Shown here one piece after another: positions 55,197 to 63,808 of a stretch of DNA of 64,000 nt; position 1 is the stretch's first letter; each line of letters starts with the position of its first letter. Source of the stretch: Pedobacter zeae (GTDB taxonomy: Bacteria > Bacteroidota > Bacteroidia > Sphingobacteriales > Sphingobacteriaceae); assembly GCF_014196715.1 (NCBI RefSeq), contig NZ_JACIEF010000002.1, positions 930,001-994,000 on the forward strand, given 5' to 3'. The position numbers and the translations under genes are program-made. The notes below the pieces were generated by a model. It saw only the letters and a list, made by a program, of their open reading frames with translations, searched no databases and was not told where the DNA came from.

Positions 55197-56691
55197 CCAA
55201 ACTGATAATGCAATATCTTTTTCTGAAGAAGAAAAAGGTAATCAGCTTTTTCCGGTTTTTATCAAGCTGAACAAGCTGCGTACATTATTAATTGGAGCAG
55301 GCAATATCGGGCTGGAGAAATTAACGGCTATTATAAGTAACAGCCACAATGCCACCATTACCATTGTGGCAGAAATTGTGTCGCCGCAGGTATATGCGCT
55401 TATAGCAGATTACCCGCAGATAAAGGTTAAGCAGAAAAGTTTTGATATAAACGACTTAGACAATATTGATATCGTTTTTGCTGCAACCAATAACCAAATT
55501 TTAAATGAAGAGATCAGAAAGGTAACGCATGAGCGTGGTTTGTTGATCAATGTGGCTGATAAGCCAGAACTTTGCGATTTTTACCTGGGATCCATCGTAC
55601 AGAAAGGAGATTTAAAGATTGCCATTTCTACCAATGGTAAATCGCCAACCATTGCCAAACGTTTAAAACAGATTTTAAACGAAGGTTTACCTGCTGAACT
55701 GGATGAAACCCTGCAGAACATGAGTGCTTTGCGCCAGACTTTGAACGGCGATTTTTCTGCAAAAGTTAAAAAACTCAACAAGGTTACCCAAAGTTTAATC
55801 AATCCTAAAAAAAGCTTTGCTGAACGGAATATCAAATGGTTGATCTGGCTGGCTTCGGTTTTCCTGATTGGGGCAATAGGGCTTTCCCTTTGGAATACCG
55901 AACCTGAGTTTCAGTCGTTTTTAATTAATATCGACCCCTTATTTTACTGGTTTTTAGGTGCAGGTTTTTTATTTGCCCTGATCGATGGCGCAATCGGAAT
56001 GTCGTACGGGGTTACAACCGCTTCTTTTTCGCTTGCTATGGGCTTGCCTCCAGCATCGGCAAGTATGGCTATACACATTTCTGAAGTAATGAGCAATGGT
56101 ATTGCAGGCTGGATGCATTACCGTATGGGTAACGTAAACTGGAAACTATTTAAAATACTGATTATCCCTGCAATTGTTGGTGCGGTATTGGGGGCTTATA
56201 TCCTATCTTCCTTAGAGCACTATAGCAGCTATGTTAAGCCGGTTGTTGCAGTTTATACCCTGTTTTTAGGTGCGGTTATTTTAATGAAAGCCTTTAACAT
56301 TAAAAGAAAAAAGGCCGATCAAAAAATCAAAAAAATCGGACTACTCGGCTTTATGGGTGGTTTTATCGATGCCGCTTTTGGTGGTGGCTGGGGATCGATT
56401 GTTCTATCGAGCTTAATTGCGGGCGGCCGTCACCCTTTGTTTTCGCTGGGCACGGTAAAAATCAGCCGTTTTTTTATTGCGACGTTAAGTTCGCTTACCT
56501 TTTTTACCATGCTGGGGGGCAAACACTGGGAAGCTGTTCTGGGCCTGATTCTTGGTAGTGCAATTGCTGCGCCCATAGCTGCAAAAGTATCGAATAAGAT
56601 TTCGGCAAAAACCATTATGGTTGCAGTGGGCATTATTGTAATGCTTGTGAGTTTGCGCAGTGTAATTATGTTTATTTTAAAATTAATTTAG
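55180..56691 (+). CDS. Precorrin-2 dehydrogenase/ferrochelatase-like domain fused to TSUP (TauE/SafE) permease
   Basis: 503 residues. Residues 1-210 are a CysG-N/Met8-like domain: 'LFPVFIKLNKLRTLLIGAGNIGLEKL' (NAD motif GAGNIG at 39-44), 'FAATNNQILNEEI', 'NVADKPELCDFYLGSIVQKGDLKIAISTNGKSPTIAKRLK' across the core. From about residue 220 there are eight or so hydrophobic helices with the TSUP motifs 'ALIDGAIGMSYGVTT' and 'GGFIDAAFGGGWGSI'. The protein would oxidise precorrin-2 (and perhaps insert iron) at the membrane and move a sulfur oxyanion such as sulfite or sulfate. Direction of transport is not known. Confidence 0.93.
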   Translation: MQVLPNQTDNAISFSEEEKGNQLFPVFIKLNKLRTLLIGAGNIGLEKLTAIISNSHNATITIVAEIVSPQVYALIADYPQIKVKQKSFDINDLDNIDIVFAATNNQILNEEIRKVTHERGLLINVADKPELCDFYLGSIVQKGDLKIAISTNGKSPTIAKRLKQILNEGLPAELDETLQNMSALRQTLNGDFSAKVKKLNKVTQSLINPKKSFAERNIKWLIWLASVFLIGAIGLSLWNTEPEFQSFLINIDPLFYWFLGAGFLFALIDGAIGMSYGVTTASFSLAMGLPPASASMAIHISEVMSNGIAGWMHYRMGNVNWKLFKILIIPAIVGAVLGAYILSSLEHYSSYVKPVVAVYTLFLGAVILMKAFNIKRKKADQKIKKIGLLGFMGGFIDAAFGGGWGSIVLSSLIAGGRHPLFSLGTVKISRFFIATLSSLTFFTMLGGKHWEAVLGLILGSAIAAPIAAKVSNKISAKTIMVAVGIIVMLVSLRSVIMFILKLI

Positions 56692-56693
56692 TG

Positions 56694-57395
56694 ATGGAGA
56701 ACCTAGAAGAGATAAAAGCAGCGTTGGCAGGTTTGAATACAATCGATAAATTGAAGTTTTTGGCAGAACAATATGCCGGCCGTATTATATTTTCGACCAG
56801 TTTTGGCTGGGAAGACCAGGTCATTACCCATTTGATTTTTGCCAATAACCTTCCGATTAAAGTTTTTACCTTGGAAACCGGACGTTTGTTCCCGGAAACG
56901 TATTACGTTTGGAACCGGACCCTCGAAATCTATAATAAACCCATTCATGCCTATTACCCGCAAAATGAGCTCTTGCAGGATATGGTGAATGCTAAAGGGC
57001 CGAACAGCTTTTACGAATCTGTAGAAAACAGAAAGGAATGCTGTTACATCCGTAAAATTGAACCCTTAAAAAGAGCATTAAAAGGGAACGAAATCTGGAT
57101 AACCGGTATCAGGGCCGATCAGAGTGCCAACCGTGAGGATATGCACGATGTAGAATGGGACGAAGGAAACCAATTGGTTAAATTTCACCCCATATTCGAT
57201 TGGACGCTGGATGATGTAAAAACCTACATCAGGGAAAATAACATTGTATACAATACCTTGCATGATAAAGGTTTTCCGAGTATTGGATGTGCGCCATGTA
57301 CAAGAGCAGTACAGCCTGGCGAAGATTTCAGGGCAGGAAGATGGTGGTGGGAAGACCAGAGCAAAAAAGAATGCGGCTTACATGCGACCACTTAA
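56694..57395 (+). CDS. cysH: Adenylylsulfate (APS) reductase, 4Fe-4S type
   Basis: 233 residues from ATG 56694, which lies 2 bp after the previous stop (TAG GTG-ATG junction: a GTG at 56691 overlaps the stop and is less likely). 'IIFSTSFGWEDQVITH' and 'FTLETGRLFPETY' form the PP-loop-like site. Cys116-Cys117 and Cys199-x2-Cys202 are the cluster ligands that mark APS rather than PAPS reductases, and Cys227 in 'KECGLH' is the catalytic Cys. This agrees with the absence of an APS kinase (CysC) in the operon. Thioredoxin is the usual donor. Confidence 0.95.
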   Translation: MENLEEIKAALAGLNTIDKLKFLAEQYAGRIIFSTSFGWEDQVITHLIFANNLPIKVFTLETGRLFPETYYVWNRTLEIYNKPIHAYYPQNELLQDMVNAKGPNSFYESVENRKECCYIRKIEPLKRALKGNEIWITGIRADQSANREDMHDVEWDEGNQLVKFHPIFDWTLDDVKTYIRENNIVYNTLHDKGFPSIGCAPCTRAVQPGEDFRAGRWWWEDQSKKECGLHATT

Positions 57396-57672
57396 TGGAA
57401 GATGTAGGATGGAATTGGAAAGATGGGTAGTGGAAAGCAGGGAAATGGGAGAGGTGAAAGAGATGGAACATGTGAAACAGATAATGGGAGATGGGATGAC
57501 GAAAGGGAACATGGAAGATGGATGATAGGAAACTATGCATCTGAGCAAGTGCACGGCAACTTTCCAGCTTTAAAACCTTCCAACAATTTTGAACAAAATA
57601 ACAACAACAAATATAATCTTGAATGATCGGAACCTTCCAACATTCAACATTTAAACATGCCAACATTTTGTA
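57396..57672. repeat. AGATGG- and CCAACATT-rich spacer
   Basis: The 277-bp gap between cysH and cysD begins with a purine-rich strand built on GGAAGATGG, GGGAGATGG and GAAAGAGATGG variants (to about 57530) and ends with CCTTCCAACATT, CAACATTTAAACATGCC and CCAACATT repeats (57633-57669). Open frames on both strands here have repeat-like composition and are not counted as genes. Confidence 0.75.
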
Positions 57673-58578
57673 ATGAGTACATATAATTTTGATTATTTAG
57701 ATGAACTGGAGGCCGAGGCCATTCACATTTTGCGTGAAGTAGCTGGTCAGTTTGAAAAACCGGCCCTGTTATTTTCAGGTGGAAAGGATTCGATTACATT
57801 AGTTCGTTTAGCAGAAAAAGCTTTTCGCCCGGGGAAATTTCCTTTTCCTTTGGTGCACATAGATACCGGCCATAATTTTGAAGAAACTATCACTTACCGT
57901 GACCAAATGGTAGAAAGAATCGGTGAAAAATTAATTATTGGCTCTGTGCAGGAATCTATAGATCAGGGTAAAGTGGTAGAGCAGACCGGTAAAAATGCCA
58001 GTAGAAATGCCCTGCAGACCGTAACCTTGCTCGATACCATTGCTAAATACGGTTTCGATGCCTGTATTGGCGGCGCACGCAGAGATGAAGAAAAAGCGAG
58101 AGCAAAAGAACGTATTTTCTCTGTAAGGGATGAGTTTGGCCAGTGGGATCCTAAACGCCAGCGCCCTGAACTTTGGAATATTTATAACGGAAAGATCCAC
58201 AAAGGGGAAAATATACGTGTATTCCCCATCAGTAACTGGACAGAATTAGACGTTTGGAACTATATCCGCCGGGAGAAAATAGATTTGCCAAGTATTTATT
58301 TTTCGCACGAACGCGATTGCATTACACGTAATGGGCAATTGATGGCTGCATCTCCGTTTTTAAATATGGATGATGAAGATGTTATTGAACGCAAGCAGGT
58401 GCGTTTCCGTACGGTTGGCGATATGTCTTGCACAGCAGCGGTAGAATCTGACGCATTTTTGATTGATGATATTATTGCTGAAATCAGTGCTTCAAAAATT
58501 TCAGAGCGTGGCGCCCGTATGGATGATAAAGTTTCTGAAGCGGCAATGGAAGACAGGAAAAAGGGAGGATATTTTTAA
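57673..58578 (+). CDS. cysD: Sulfate adenylyltransferase subunit 2
   Basis: CysD is the catalytic ATP-sulfurylase subunit of the CysDN pair that makes APS from ATP and sulfate. 301 residues, PP-loop 'FSGGKDS' at 34-40, 'GGARRDEEKARAKERIFS' and 'WTELDVWNYIRREKIDLPSIYFSH' are canonical, and the C-terminal 'ISERGARMDDKVSEAAMEDRKKGGYF' is fully kept. Partner CysN follows after 144 bp. Confidence 0.97.
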   Translation: MSTYNFDYLDELEAEAIHILREVAGQFEKPALLFSGGKDSITLVRLAEKAFRPGKFPFPLVHIDTGHNFEETITYRDQMVERIGEKLIIGSVQESIDQGKVVEQTGKNASRNALQTVTLLDTIAKYGFDACIGGARRDEEKARAKERIFSVRDEFGQWDPKRQRPELWNIYNGKIHKGENIRVFPISNWTELDVWNYIRREKIDLPSIYFSHERDCITRNGQLMAASPFLNMDDEDVIERKQVRFRTVGDMSCTAAVESDAFLIDDIIAEISASKISERGARMDDKVSEAAMEDRKKGGYF

Positions 58579-58580
58579 GG

Positions 58581-58699
58581 AGTATCAAGTAGTGATTATC
58601 AAGTAACAAGATTGAAACCCACTTTAATAAACATTAAAATAATTCAAGTAAATAGTATTAATTAGCAAACCTCTTAATAAGGCCTTGATACTTGATACT
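58581..58699. repeat. TATCAAGTA repeats with 10-bp inverted ends
   Basis: The cysD-cysN spacer opens with AGTATCAAGT (58581-58590) and TTATCAAGTAAC and closes with CCTTGATACTTGATACTT; AGTATCAAGT and ACTTGATACT (58690-58699) are perfect inverted copies about 100 bp apart. Confidence 0.75.
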
Positions 58700-58722
58700 T
58701 TTATCTTAGTACTATAAATTAC

Positions 58723-59973
58723 ATGAACATATTAAAATTTTTCACAGCAGGCAGCGTAGATGATGGTAAAAGTACCTTAATAGGCCGTTTGTTATACGAT
58801 ACAGATTCTATTTTGGCCGATCAATTAGAAGCTTTACAACGCTCTAACCGCAAAAACGATGATGGAACAATCGATTTGGCCATCCTTACCGATGGTTTGA
58901 GGGCGGAGCGCGAGCAGGGGATCACCATTGATGTAGCCTACAAATACTTTCAGACAGAAAAGCGCAAATTTATCATTGCTGATACGCCTGGCCATATCCA
59001 ATATACCAGGAACATGGTTACAGGAGCATCTACTGCCAATCTGGCCATTATCTTAATCGATGCCCGTAACGGTATGGTCGAGCAGACCATCCGCCACTCC
59101 TATATTGTCTCCTTGTTGGGGATTAAACATGTTGTGGTTTGTATCAACAAAATGGATATGGTAGATTACAGCGAGACCGTTTACCGCTCAATCATAGATC
59201 AATACAAAACCCTTGCCCAGCAATTAAAACTTGCAGATGTAACCTATATCCCGGTGAGTGCACTGAAAGGGGATAATGTAGTACAGGTATCTGAACATAT
59301 GGATTGGTATGAAGGCGAAAGTTTGTTACATTTCTTAGAAAAGGTAGATACCGACCACTTAGACCGATCGCAATTGGCACGCATGCCTGTGCAATGGGTG
59401 GTTCGTCCGCAAACGGAAGAACTGCACGATTACCGTGGTTATGCCGGGCGCGTATTGAGCGGAACCTTTAAGTTAAATGATAAAGTTACGGTTCTCCCAT
59501 CAGGTGCAAGCTCAGTTGTTGAGAAGATCGAGTTTTTCGACGAAGCGCTTGATGCTGCACACGCCGGTCAGTCGGTTATTATTCATTTAAAAGACGATGT
59601 AGATATCAGTCGCGGCGATACCATTGTAAATGCATCAGCTCTGCCACAGGAAACAAAACTGATTGAGGCCGATCTTTGTTGGATGGATACCCGTGCATTA
59701 GATACTTCAATAATGTACAACATTCAGCACAACAGTAAAATCACTAAATGTAAAATCAGCGAAATTCTGCATAGGGTAGACATCAATACGTTGGAAAAAC
59801 ATGCTGCAGACGAGTTTAAACTGAATGATATCGGCCGCGTGATTGTAAAAACTGCCGATGCCCTGGCTTTTGATTTATACGACGATAACCGTGCAAACGG
59901 CTCTGCCATTCTGGTTGATGCCCGTACCAATTTAACTGTTGGGGCATTAATGTTCAGGGCCGCAGTAGAATAA
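58723..59973 (+). CDS. cysN: Sulfate adenylyltransferase subunit 1 (GTPase)
   Basis: 416 residues, EF-Tu-like GTPase that drives APS synthesis by CysD. 'GSVDDGKST' (10-18), 'DTPGH' (87-91) and 'NKMD' (142-145) are the G1, G3 and G4 motifs, followed by two beta-barrel domains ('MPVQWVVRPQ', 'GYAGRVLSGTFKLNDKV'). It ends without the APS-kinase (CysC) fusion common elsewhere. Last gene of the sulfur operon; a terminator lies 114 bp downstream. Confidence 0.97.
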   Translation: MNILKFFTAGSVDDGKSTLIGRLLYDTDSILADQLEALQRSNRKNDDGTIDLAILTDGLRAEREQGITIDVAYKYFQTEKRKFIIADTPGHIQYTRNMVTGASTANLAIILIDARNGMVEQTIRHSYIVSLLGIKHVVVCINKMDMVDYSETVYRSIIDQYKTLAQQLKLADVTYIPVSALKGDNVVQVSEHMDWYEGESLLHFLEKVDTDHLDRSQLARMPVQWVVRPQTEELHDYRGYAGRVLSGTFKLNDKVTVLPSGASSVVEKIEFFDEALDAAHAGQSVIIHLKDDVDISRGDTIVNASALPQETKLIEADLCWMDTRALDTSIMYNIQHNSKITKCKISEILHRVDINTLEKHAADEFKLNDIGRVIVKTADALAFDLYDDNRANGSAILVDARTNLTVGALMFRAAVE

Positions 59974-60086
59974 AATAAATAAATGGAAGATGTGAGGTGG
60001 ATCAATATTATATTATCCGGCAAAACCGCAACCAAATATAAGATGAAAACGCTGTGCCTGAAGGTATAGTGTGAAAGCAATTTCAG

Positions 60087-60117
60087 CAGGGCATTGGCAA
60101 CAATAGCCCTGTTTTTC
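60087..60117 (+). terminator. Terminator of the sulfur operon
   Basis: CAGGGCATTG and CAATAGCCCTG pair (one bulged A) around a GCAA loop, followed by TTTTTCTTTT. It marks the operon end between cysN and the bestrophin gene. Confidence 0.85.
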
Positions 60118-60209
60118 TTTTACGCCCAGTTAATTTATGTGGAATTTAGTAGCACTGATAATTTTTATATCTTAGTTTAACTTACTATCGCTTAATAACC
60201 GCTTAACTT

Positions 60210-61220
60210 ATGCATGCAGGAAAAAAATATACTTTTTTCGAATTTATTGTCTGGACCAGGCGCGATATTTATCGTTTAACTATTCTGGCCATTATTCCTA
60301 CCGTACTTTATCATTATTGCGATTTTACATTTCTTTCCATTTCCTGGGTACCGGTGGCGCTTTTGGGTACTGCGGTGTCATTTATTATCAGTTTTAAAAA
60401 TAATGCCAGTTATGCCCGCCTTTGGGAAGCCCGGCAAATTTATGGGGCCATCATTAACTCGAGCAGGGCATTTGGTGTAATGGTACGCGATTATCTGGCT
60501 GTTCATGATAAAAAAACAGATGTTCAAACCATTTTCTACCGCCATTTTGCCTGGTTAACGGCCTTGCGCTTCCAATTAAGGGAACCTAGGGCCTGGGAAA
60601 ACTCCAATGATCCGCGTAATATTGAATATGCAAGGCTATACAGGGTTTCAGAAAAAATAGATAGTTTGGAAGATAGCCTGGCCGGATATCTTTCTGCCAA
60701 TGAGCTAAAATACATTTTGAGTAAGAAGAATAAAGCGACACAATTAATGGCGCTGCAATCTGCCCACATTAATAAGCTGGTTGCCGGGGGAATGTTGAGC
60801 GAACTGCAACTGCAATCTTTACAAAACGCCATTACCAGCTTTTACGATAATCAGGGTAAAGCAGAACGCATTAAGAATTTTCCCTATCCACGTCATTTTT
60901 CTTCCATTGCTACCATTATGCTGAATTTATTTGTGTTTTTGGTACCCTACGGACTGCTTAACGAATTTAATAAACTGGGTAACGGCACTTTAATTGAGGG
61001 CTATTCCATTTGGTTAAATATTCCATTTGCCATTTTGTTAACCTGGGTTTTTAACTCACTGGATATCGTTGGTGAAAGTTCTACCAACCCTTTTGAAGGA
61101 AGCGCCAATGATGTTCCGATCACTAATATTTCCAGAACGATAGAAATTGATATGCGGGATATGCTTGATGAAACTGATCTGCCGTCAGCCTTAACTCCTG
61201 AGAATTTTATCCTGATGTAA
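60210..61220 (+). CDS. Bestrophin-family ion channel (UPF0187)
   Basis: 336 residues. The bestrophin N-terminus 'FIVWTRRDIYRLTILAIIPTVLYHY' and 'LLGTAVSFIISFKNNASYARLWEARQIYGAIINSSR' are diagnostic, and the later helices 'IATIMLNLFVFLVPYGLLN' and 'IPFAILLTWVFNSLDIVGESSTNPFEG' complete the four-helix channel. Bacterial homologues form pentameric cation or anion channels. No operon partner: a terminator precedes it and 84 bp separate it from the next gene. Confidence 0.94.
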   Translation: MHAGKKYTFFEFIVWTRRDIYRLTILAIIPTVLYHYCDFTFLSISWVPVALLGTAVSFIISFKNNASYARLWEARQIYGAIINSSRAFGVMVRDYLAVHDKKTDVQTIFYRHFAWLTALRFQLREPRAWENSNDPRNIEYARLYRVSEKIDSLEDSLAGYLSANELKYILSKKNKATQLMALQSAHINKLVAGGMLSELQLQSLQNAITSFYDNQGKAERIKNFPYPRHFSSIATIMLNLFVFLVPYGLLNEFNKLGNGTLIEGYSIWLNIPFAILLTWVFNSLDIVGESSTNPFEGSANDVPITNISRTIEIDMRDMLDETDLPSALTPENFILM

Positions 61221-61304
61221 TGGTTTTTCTGTTATGGAAATGCCCCAAAGTATGCATCATATTGGTATATTAGTATTATGAATTGAAATGCTAAAACTCC
61301 TGAT

Positions 61305-61772
61305 ATGAAACGAAATCTCATTTACCTCGTTCTGGCGGCTCTTCCGTTTGCCTATGCCTGCAACCAAAATAAAAGCGGTACAAATTCGAAAACCAAAACC
61401 GATTCGGTAGTTAAAGAAGCTTGTTATGCAGCGGCATTTGAAAAAGACAGTGCGGCCATGATCATTAAAACCCTGGCTTCTGGTAAGGTAACCGGTTCAT
61501 TATTGGTTAAGTATGCCGATAAACCTGAAAATAATGGTAAAATAGACGGTAAGTTTAATGGTGATACCTTACTGGTTGATTACCGGTTTAATACAGGCAA
61601 AGATACCACCAAGGTATTTACCAATCCATTGGCTTTTCTAAAGAAAGACGGTAAACTCATTATGGGGGTTGGGCAGATTGAAACCACCTTAGGAAGATCA
61701 TATTTTGTTAAAGGAAAGCCCGTTAATTACGAAGCGGGTAAATTTACCTTTGCAGAAGTGAATTGTAAATAA
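61305..61772 (+). CDS. Small lipoprotein of unknown function
   Basis: 155 residues with lipobox AYAC (Cys19), a Ser/Thr/Lys-rich linker (NQNKSGTNSKTKTDS), then a compact domain beginning 'KEACYAAAFEKDSAAMIIKTL', with 'GKIDGKFNGDTLLVDYRFN' and ending 'FTFAEVNCK'. Two further Cys (near the domain start and end) could form a disulfide. It resembles many Bacteroidota lipoproteins of this size; no family name is certain. Confidence 0.8.
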   Translation: MKRNLIYLVLAALPFAYACNQNKSGTNSKTKTDSVVKEACYAAAFEKDSAAMIIKTLASGKVTGSLLVKYADKPENNGKIDGKFNGDTLLVDYRFNTGKDTTKVFTNPLAFLKKDGKLIMGVGQIETTLGRSYFVKGKPVNYEAGKFTFAEVNCK

Positions 61773-61820
61773 AGCTCCAATACGGGCTTACCTGCCACTA
61801 AGATCTCATTTATAGCATTT

Positions 61821-61991
61821 TTGCCACGAGGACATAGAAGATACGAATCCATTTTCTATCGCTACCCGTCACCCTGAATTTATTTCAGGGTCTATTGTGT
61901 TAATATCTCCCCGCCGTGGTACGTGTCGTCACGTGCCGCTATTTTGAATTTTAATTCATATGCATAATTACTTTGCCACGGAGGCACGGAA
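61821..61991. repeat. Mixed dispersed repeats in the 61773-62170 gap
   Basis: TTGCCACGAGGACATAGAAG (61821-61840) and TTTGCCACGGAGGCACGGAA (61972-61991) belong to the CCACRGAG family; ACCCTGAA (61871-61878) and TTCAGGGT (61884-61891) form a hairpin also seen at 63071-63090; GGTACGTG-TCGT-CACGTGCC (61918-61937) is a third near-palindrome. No gene was seen in the gap; the promoter of the second cobA lies at its end. Confidence 0.65.
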
Positions 61992-62092
61992 CTAATCAAT
62001 AAGATGTTTTCTTTTTCATCCCCGTAACCCTTATCCTGGACTTATTTTAAGTGGGTATCACATTATTCTGGGGAAAGGAAAAAATATTTTAA

Positions 62093-62130
62093 AATAAATT
62101 ACTACAATTTCTATAGACTTTATATATTTG
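62093..62130 (+). promoter_or_regulatory. Promoter block of the second cobA, shared with the sulfur operon
   Basis: 38 bp matching 52027-52064 at 34 positions, ending in TATATTTG (62123-62130), 40 bp upstream of ATG 62171. The short leader here has no Cys-codon frame and no terminator hairpin. Confidence 0.75.
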
Positions 62131-62170
62131 TATAATTAAACAAACGTATAACGAGCATAAACTTTCTGTT

Positions 62171-62965
62171 ATGATTTTGAATAAAGTAGAAAAAGCGAAC
62201 ATTGAACCAAAAATTACTTTAATAGGTGCTGGTCCTGGCGATCCGGATTTATTTAGTTTAAAAGGTGTTAAAGCATTAAAAACAGCGGATGTTGTTTTGT
62301 ACGATGCAAATGTGAACGAAGCTTTATTGTGTCATGCGCCAGATGGCATTCCGAAAGTTTATGTAGGAAAACGTTCAGATGATGAATCTTTTTCGCAGGA
62401 TGCCGTTAACAAGCTGATCATTGATTATGCTTTGAACTACGGCCATGTGGTACGTTTAAAAAGTGGCGATCCTTTTTTCTTTGCCAAAGGTTATGAGGAA
62501 ATCGATGCAGCAGAATCATACAGCATCCCAACCGAGATCATTCCGGGTATTTCTAGTGCCACCGGCGCACCTAGTTTGCAAAAGATCCCGATGATTTATA
62601 AAGACCTTAGCGAAAGTTTCTGGGCCGTAACCGGAACAAATAGTAAAGGCGAAATTTCTGAAGATCTATACATTGCTGCAAAAACCAAGGCTACCATTGT
62701 AGTTTTAAACGGCATTGAAAAAGTAAAGGAAATTGCCGCTATTTTCCAGGCAGAACATAAAAACCTGTTACCGGTAGCTGTAATTCAAAATGGATCTACT
62801 CCACAGGAAAAAATTGCTGTTGGTATAGTAGATACCATAGCCGAAATTGTTGAAGATAAAAAAATTGATGCGCCTGCGCTATTGGTTTTTGGCGATGTGG
62901 TTTCACTTCATCCACAGTTTCAACCGATCCGCGATTTTTACGAAATCATCGCAGAAGAGTACTAG
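62171..62965 (+). CDS. Divergent SUMT paralogue
   Basis: 264 residues, clearly homologous to the 54420 protein across its length ('LIGAGPGDPDLFSLKGVKALKTADVVLYDA', 'LIIDYALNYGHVVRLK', C-terminal 'APALLVFGDVVSLHPQF'). Several canonical SUMT positions are changed: 'GGDPFVFGRG' is 'SGDPFFFAKG' and 'PVTHRGMS' is 'PMIYKDLS'. These lie in the SAM and tetrapyrrole pocket, so activity or substrate may differ. The shared promoter block indicates it is used under the same conditions as the sulfur operon. A strong terminator follows. Confidence 0.88.
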   Translation: MILNKVEKANIEPKITLIGAGPGDPDLFSLKGVKALKTADVVLYDANVNEALLCHAPDGIPKVYVGKRSDDESFSQDAVNKLIIDYALNYGHVVRLKSGDPFFFAKGYEEIDAAESYSIPTEIIPGISSATGAPSLQKIPMIYKDLSESFWAVTGTNSKGEISEDLYIAAKTKATIVVLNGIEKVKEIAAIFQAEHKNLLPVAVIQNGSTPQEKIAVGIVDTIAEIVEDKKIDAPALLVFGDVVSLHPQFQPIRDFYEIIAEEY

Positions 62966-63001
62966 ATATTTTTAAACCAAAAATATATTTGTTTTGTTGT
63001 T

Positions 63002-63035
63002 AAAAAACCGCTTATGGATTTAAGCGGTTTTTTTG
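63002..63035 (+). terminator. Intrinsic terminator after the second cobA
   Basis: AAAAAACCGCTTA (63002-63014) and TAAGCGGTTTTTT (63021-63033) form a long stem with a TGGATT loop; the T-run continues to 63034. Confidence 0.92.
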
Positions 63036-63070
63036 TTTTACTACTGTGCATTTAAAATTACCGGCCCGTC

Positions 63071-63090
63071 ACCCTGAACTGGTTTCAGGG
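63071..63090. repeat. ACCCTGAA/TTTCAGGG hairpin repeat
   Basis: CCGTCACCCTGAACTGG followed by TTTCAGGG is the second copy of the hairpin element at 61868-61891. Confidence 0.6.
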
Positions 63091-63176
63091 GGTTCATAGC
63101 AAAAACCTCCGCGCATATCTGCGCAATCAGCGGGAAACCCATTGCCAGACATTTTCCTGCAGTTTTAAGGTACACC

Positions 63177-63390
63177 GCAGATGAATTTACAATTCTTAAA
63201 CCCTCCCACTTTGTTTTTAAGCCTGATTGCAGTGAAAAGCCCGGAGTACAACGAGGACTTGCAACGGAAAGCAGGGCTGCCGGCCGCCACGAAGTACTGA
63301 ACTTCTGCTTTCAAACAAAAAAAACGAATTAAATTATGAATTAGATCTCTCCATTTCGCGTTGCTACAGTCGAGATGACGATTTTTTCTT
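63177..63390. repeat. About 214-bp direct repeat, copy 1
   Basis: From GCAGATGAATTTACAATTCT to GAGATGACGATTTTTTCTT this matches 63451-63663 closely; a stretch of more than 90 bp from TTGTTTTTAAGCC to GTACTGAACTT is identical. It contains AGCCTG and CAGGGCT arms that can close a stem-loop (63220-63278). The weaker similarity extends about 60 bp upstream (ATCAGCGGGAAA), so the period is near 274 bp. Confidence 0.9.
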
Positions 63391-63450
63391 GCGAAGATCA
63401 GTGGGAAACTAAAGGCAAGGCGTGTTCCCGCAGATTTAAGATGATTTTTC

Positions 63451-63663
63451 GCAGATGAATTTACAATTCTTAACCCCGCCCACTTTGTTTTTAAGCCTGA
63501 TTGCAGTGAAAAGCCCGGAGTACAACGAGGACTTGCAACGGAAAGCAGGGCTGCCGGCCGCCACGAAGTACTGAACTTTCACTTTCAAATAAAACAGCGA
63601 ATTAAATTATGAATCAGATCTCTCCATTTCGCGTTACTACAGTCGAGATGACGATTTTTTCTT
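63451..63663. repeat. About 213-bp direct repeat, copy 2
   Basis: Second copy of the element at 63177-63390, 274 bp downstream, with a few single-base changes and small indels outside the identical core. Together they fill most of the 843-bp gap 62966-63808, where I see no gene. Confidence 0.9.
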
Positions 63664-63808
63664 AAAAATCAATGCGCGTTTAAGCTAACTTCTACTGATA
63701 AAAAGCTTTAGTATAAACCTAAAATAATCAACTAAAAATATAATTTACATTATTTGCAAAGCTCAAAACAATTAGTAACTTACTTGGGTTATCTACACCA
63801 AATAGTTG

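Noticed and set aside
57244..57666. Open frames on both strands in the cysH-cysD spacer
   Set aside because: They consist of AGATGG-type low-complexity repeats and overlap cysH; the His/Pro- or Glu/Met-rich translations follow from the repeat.
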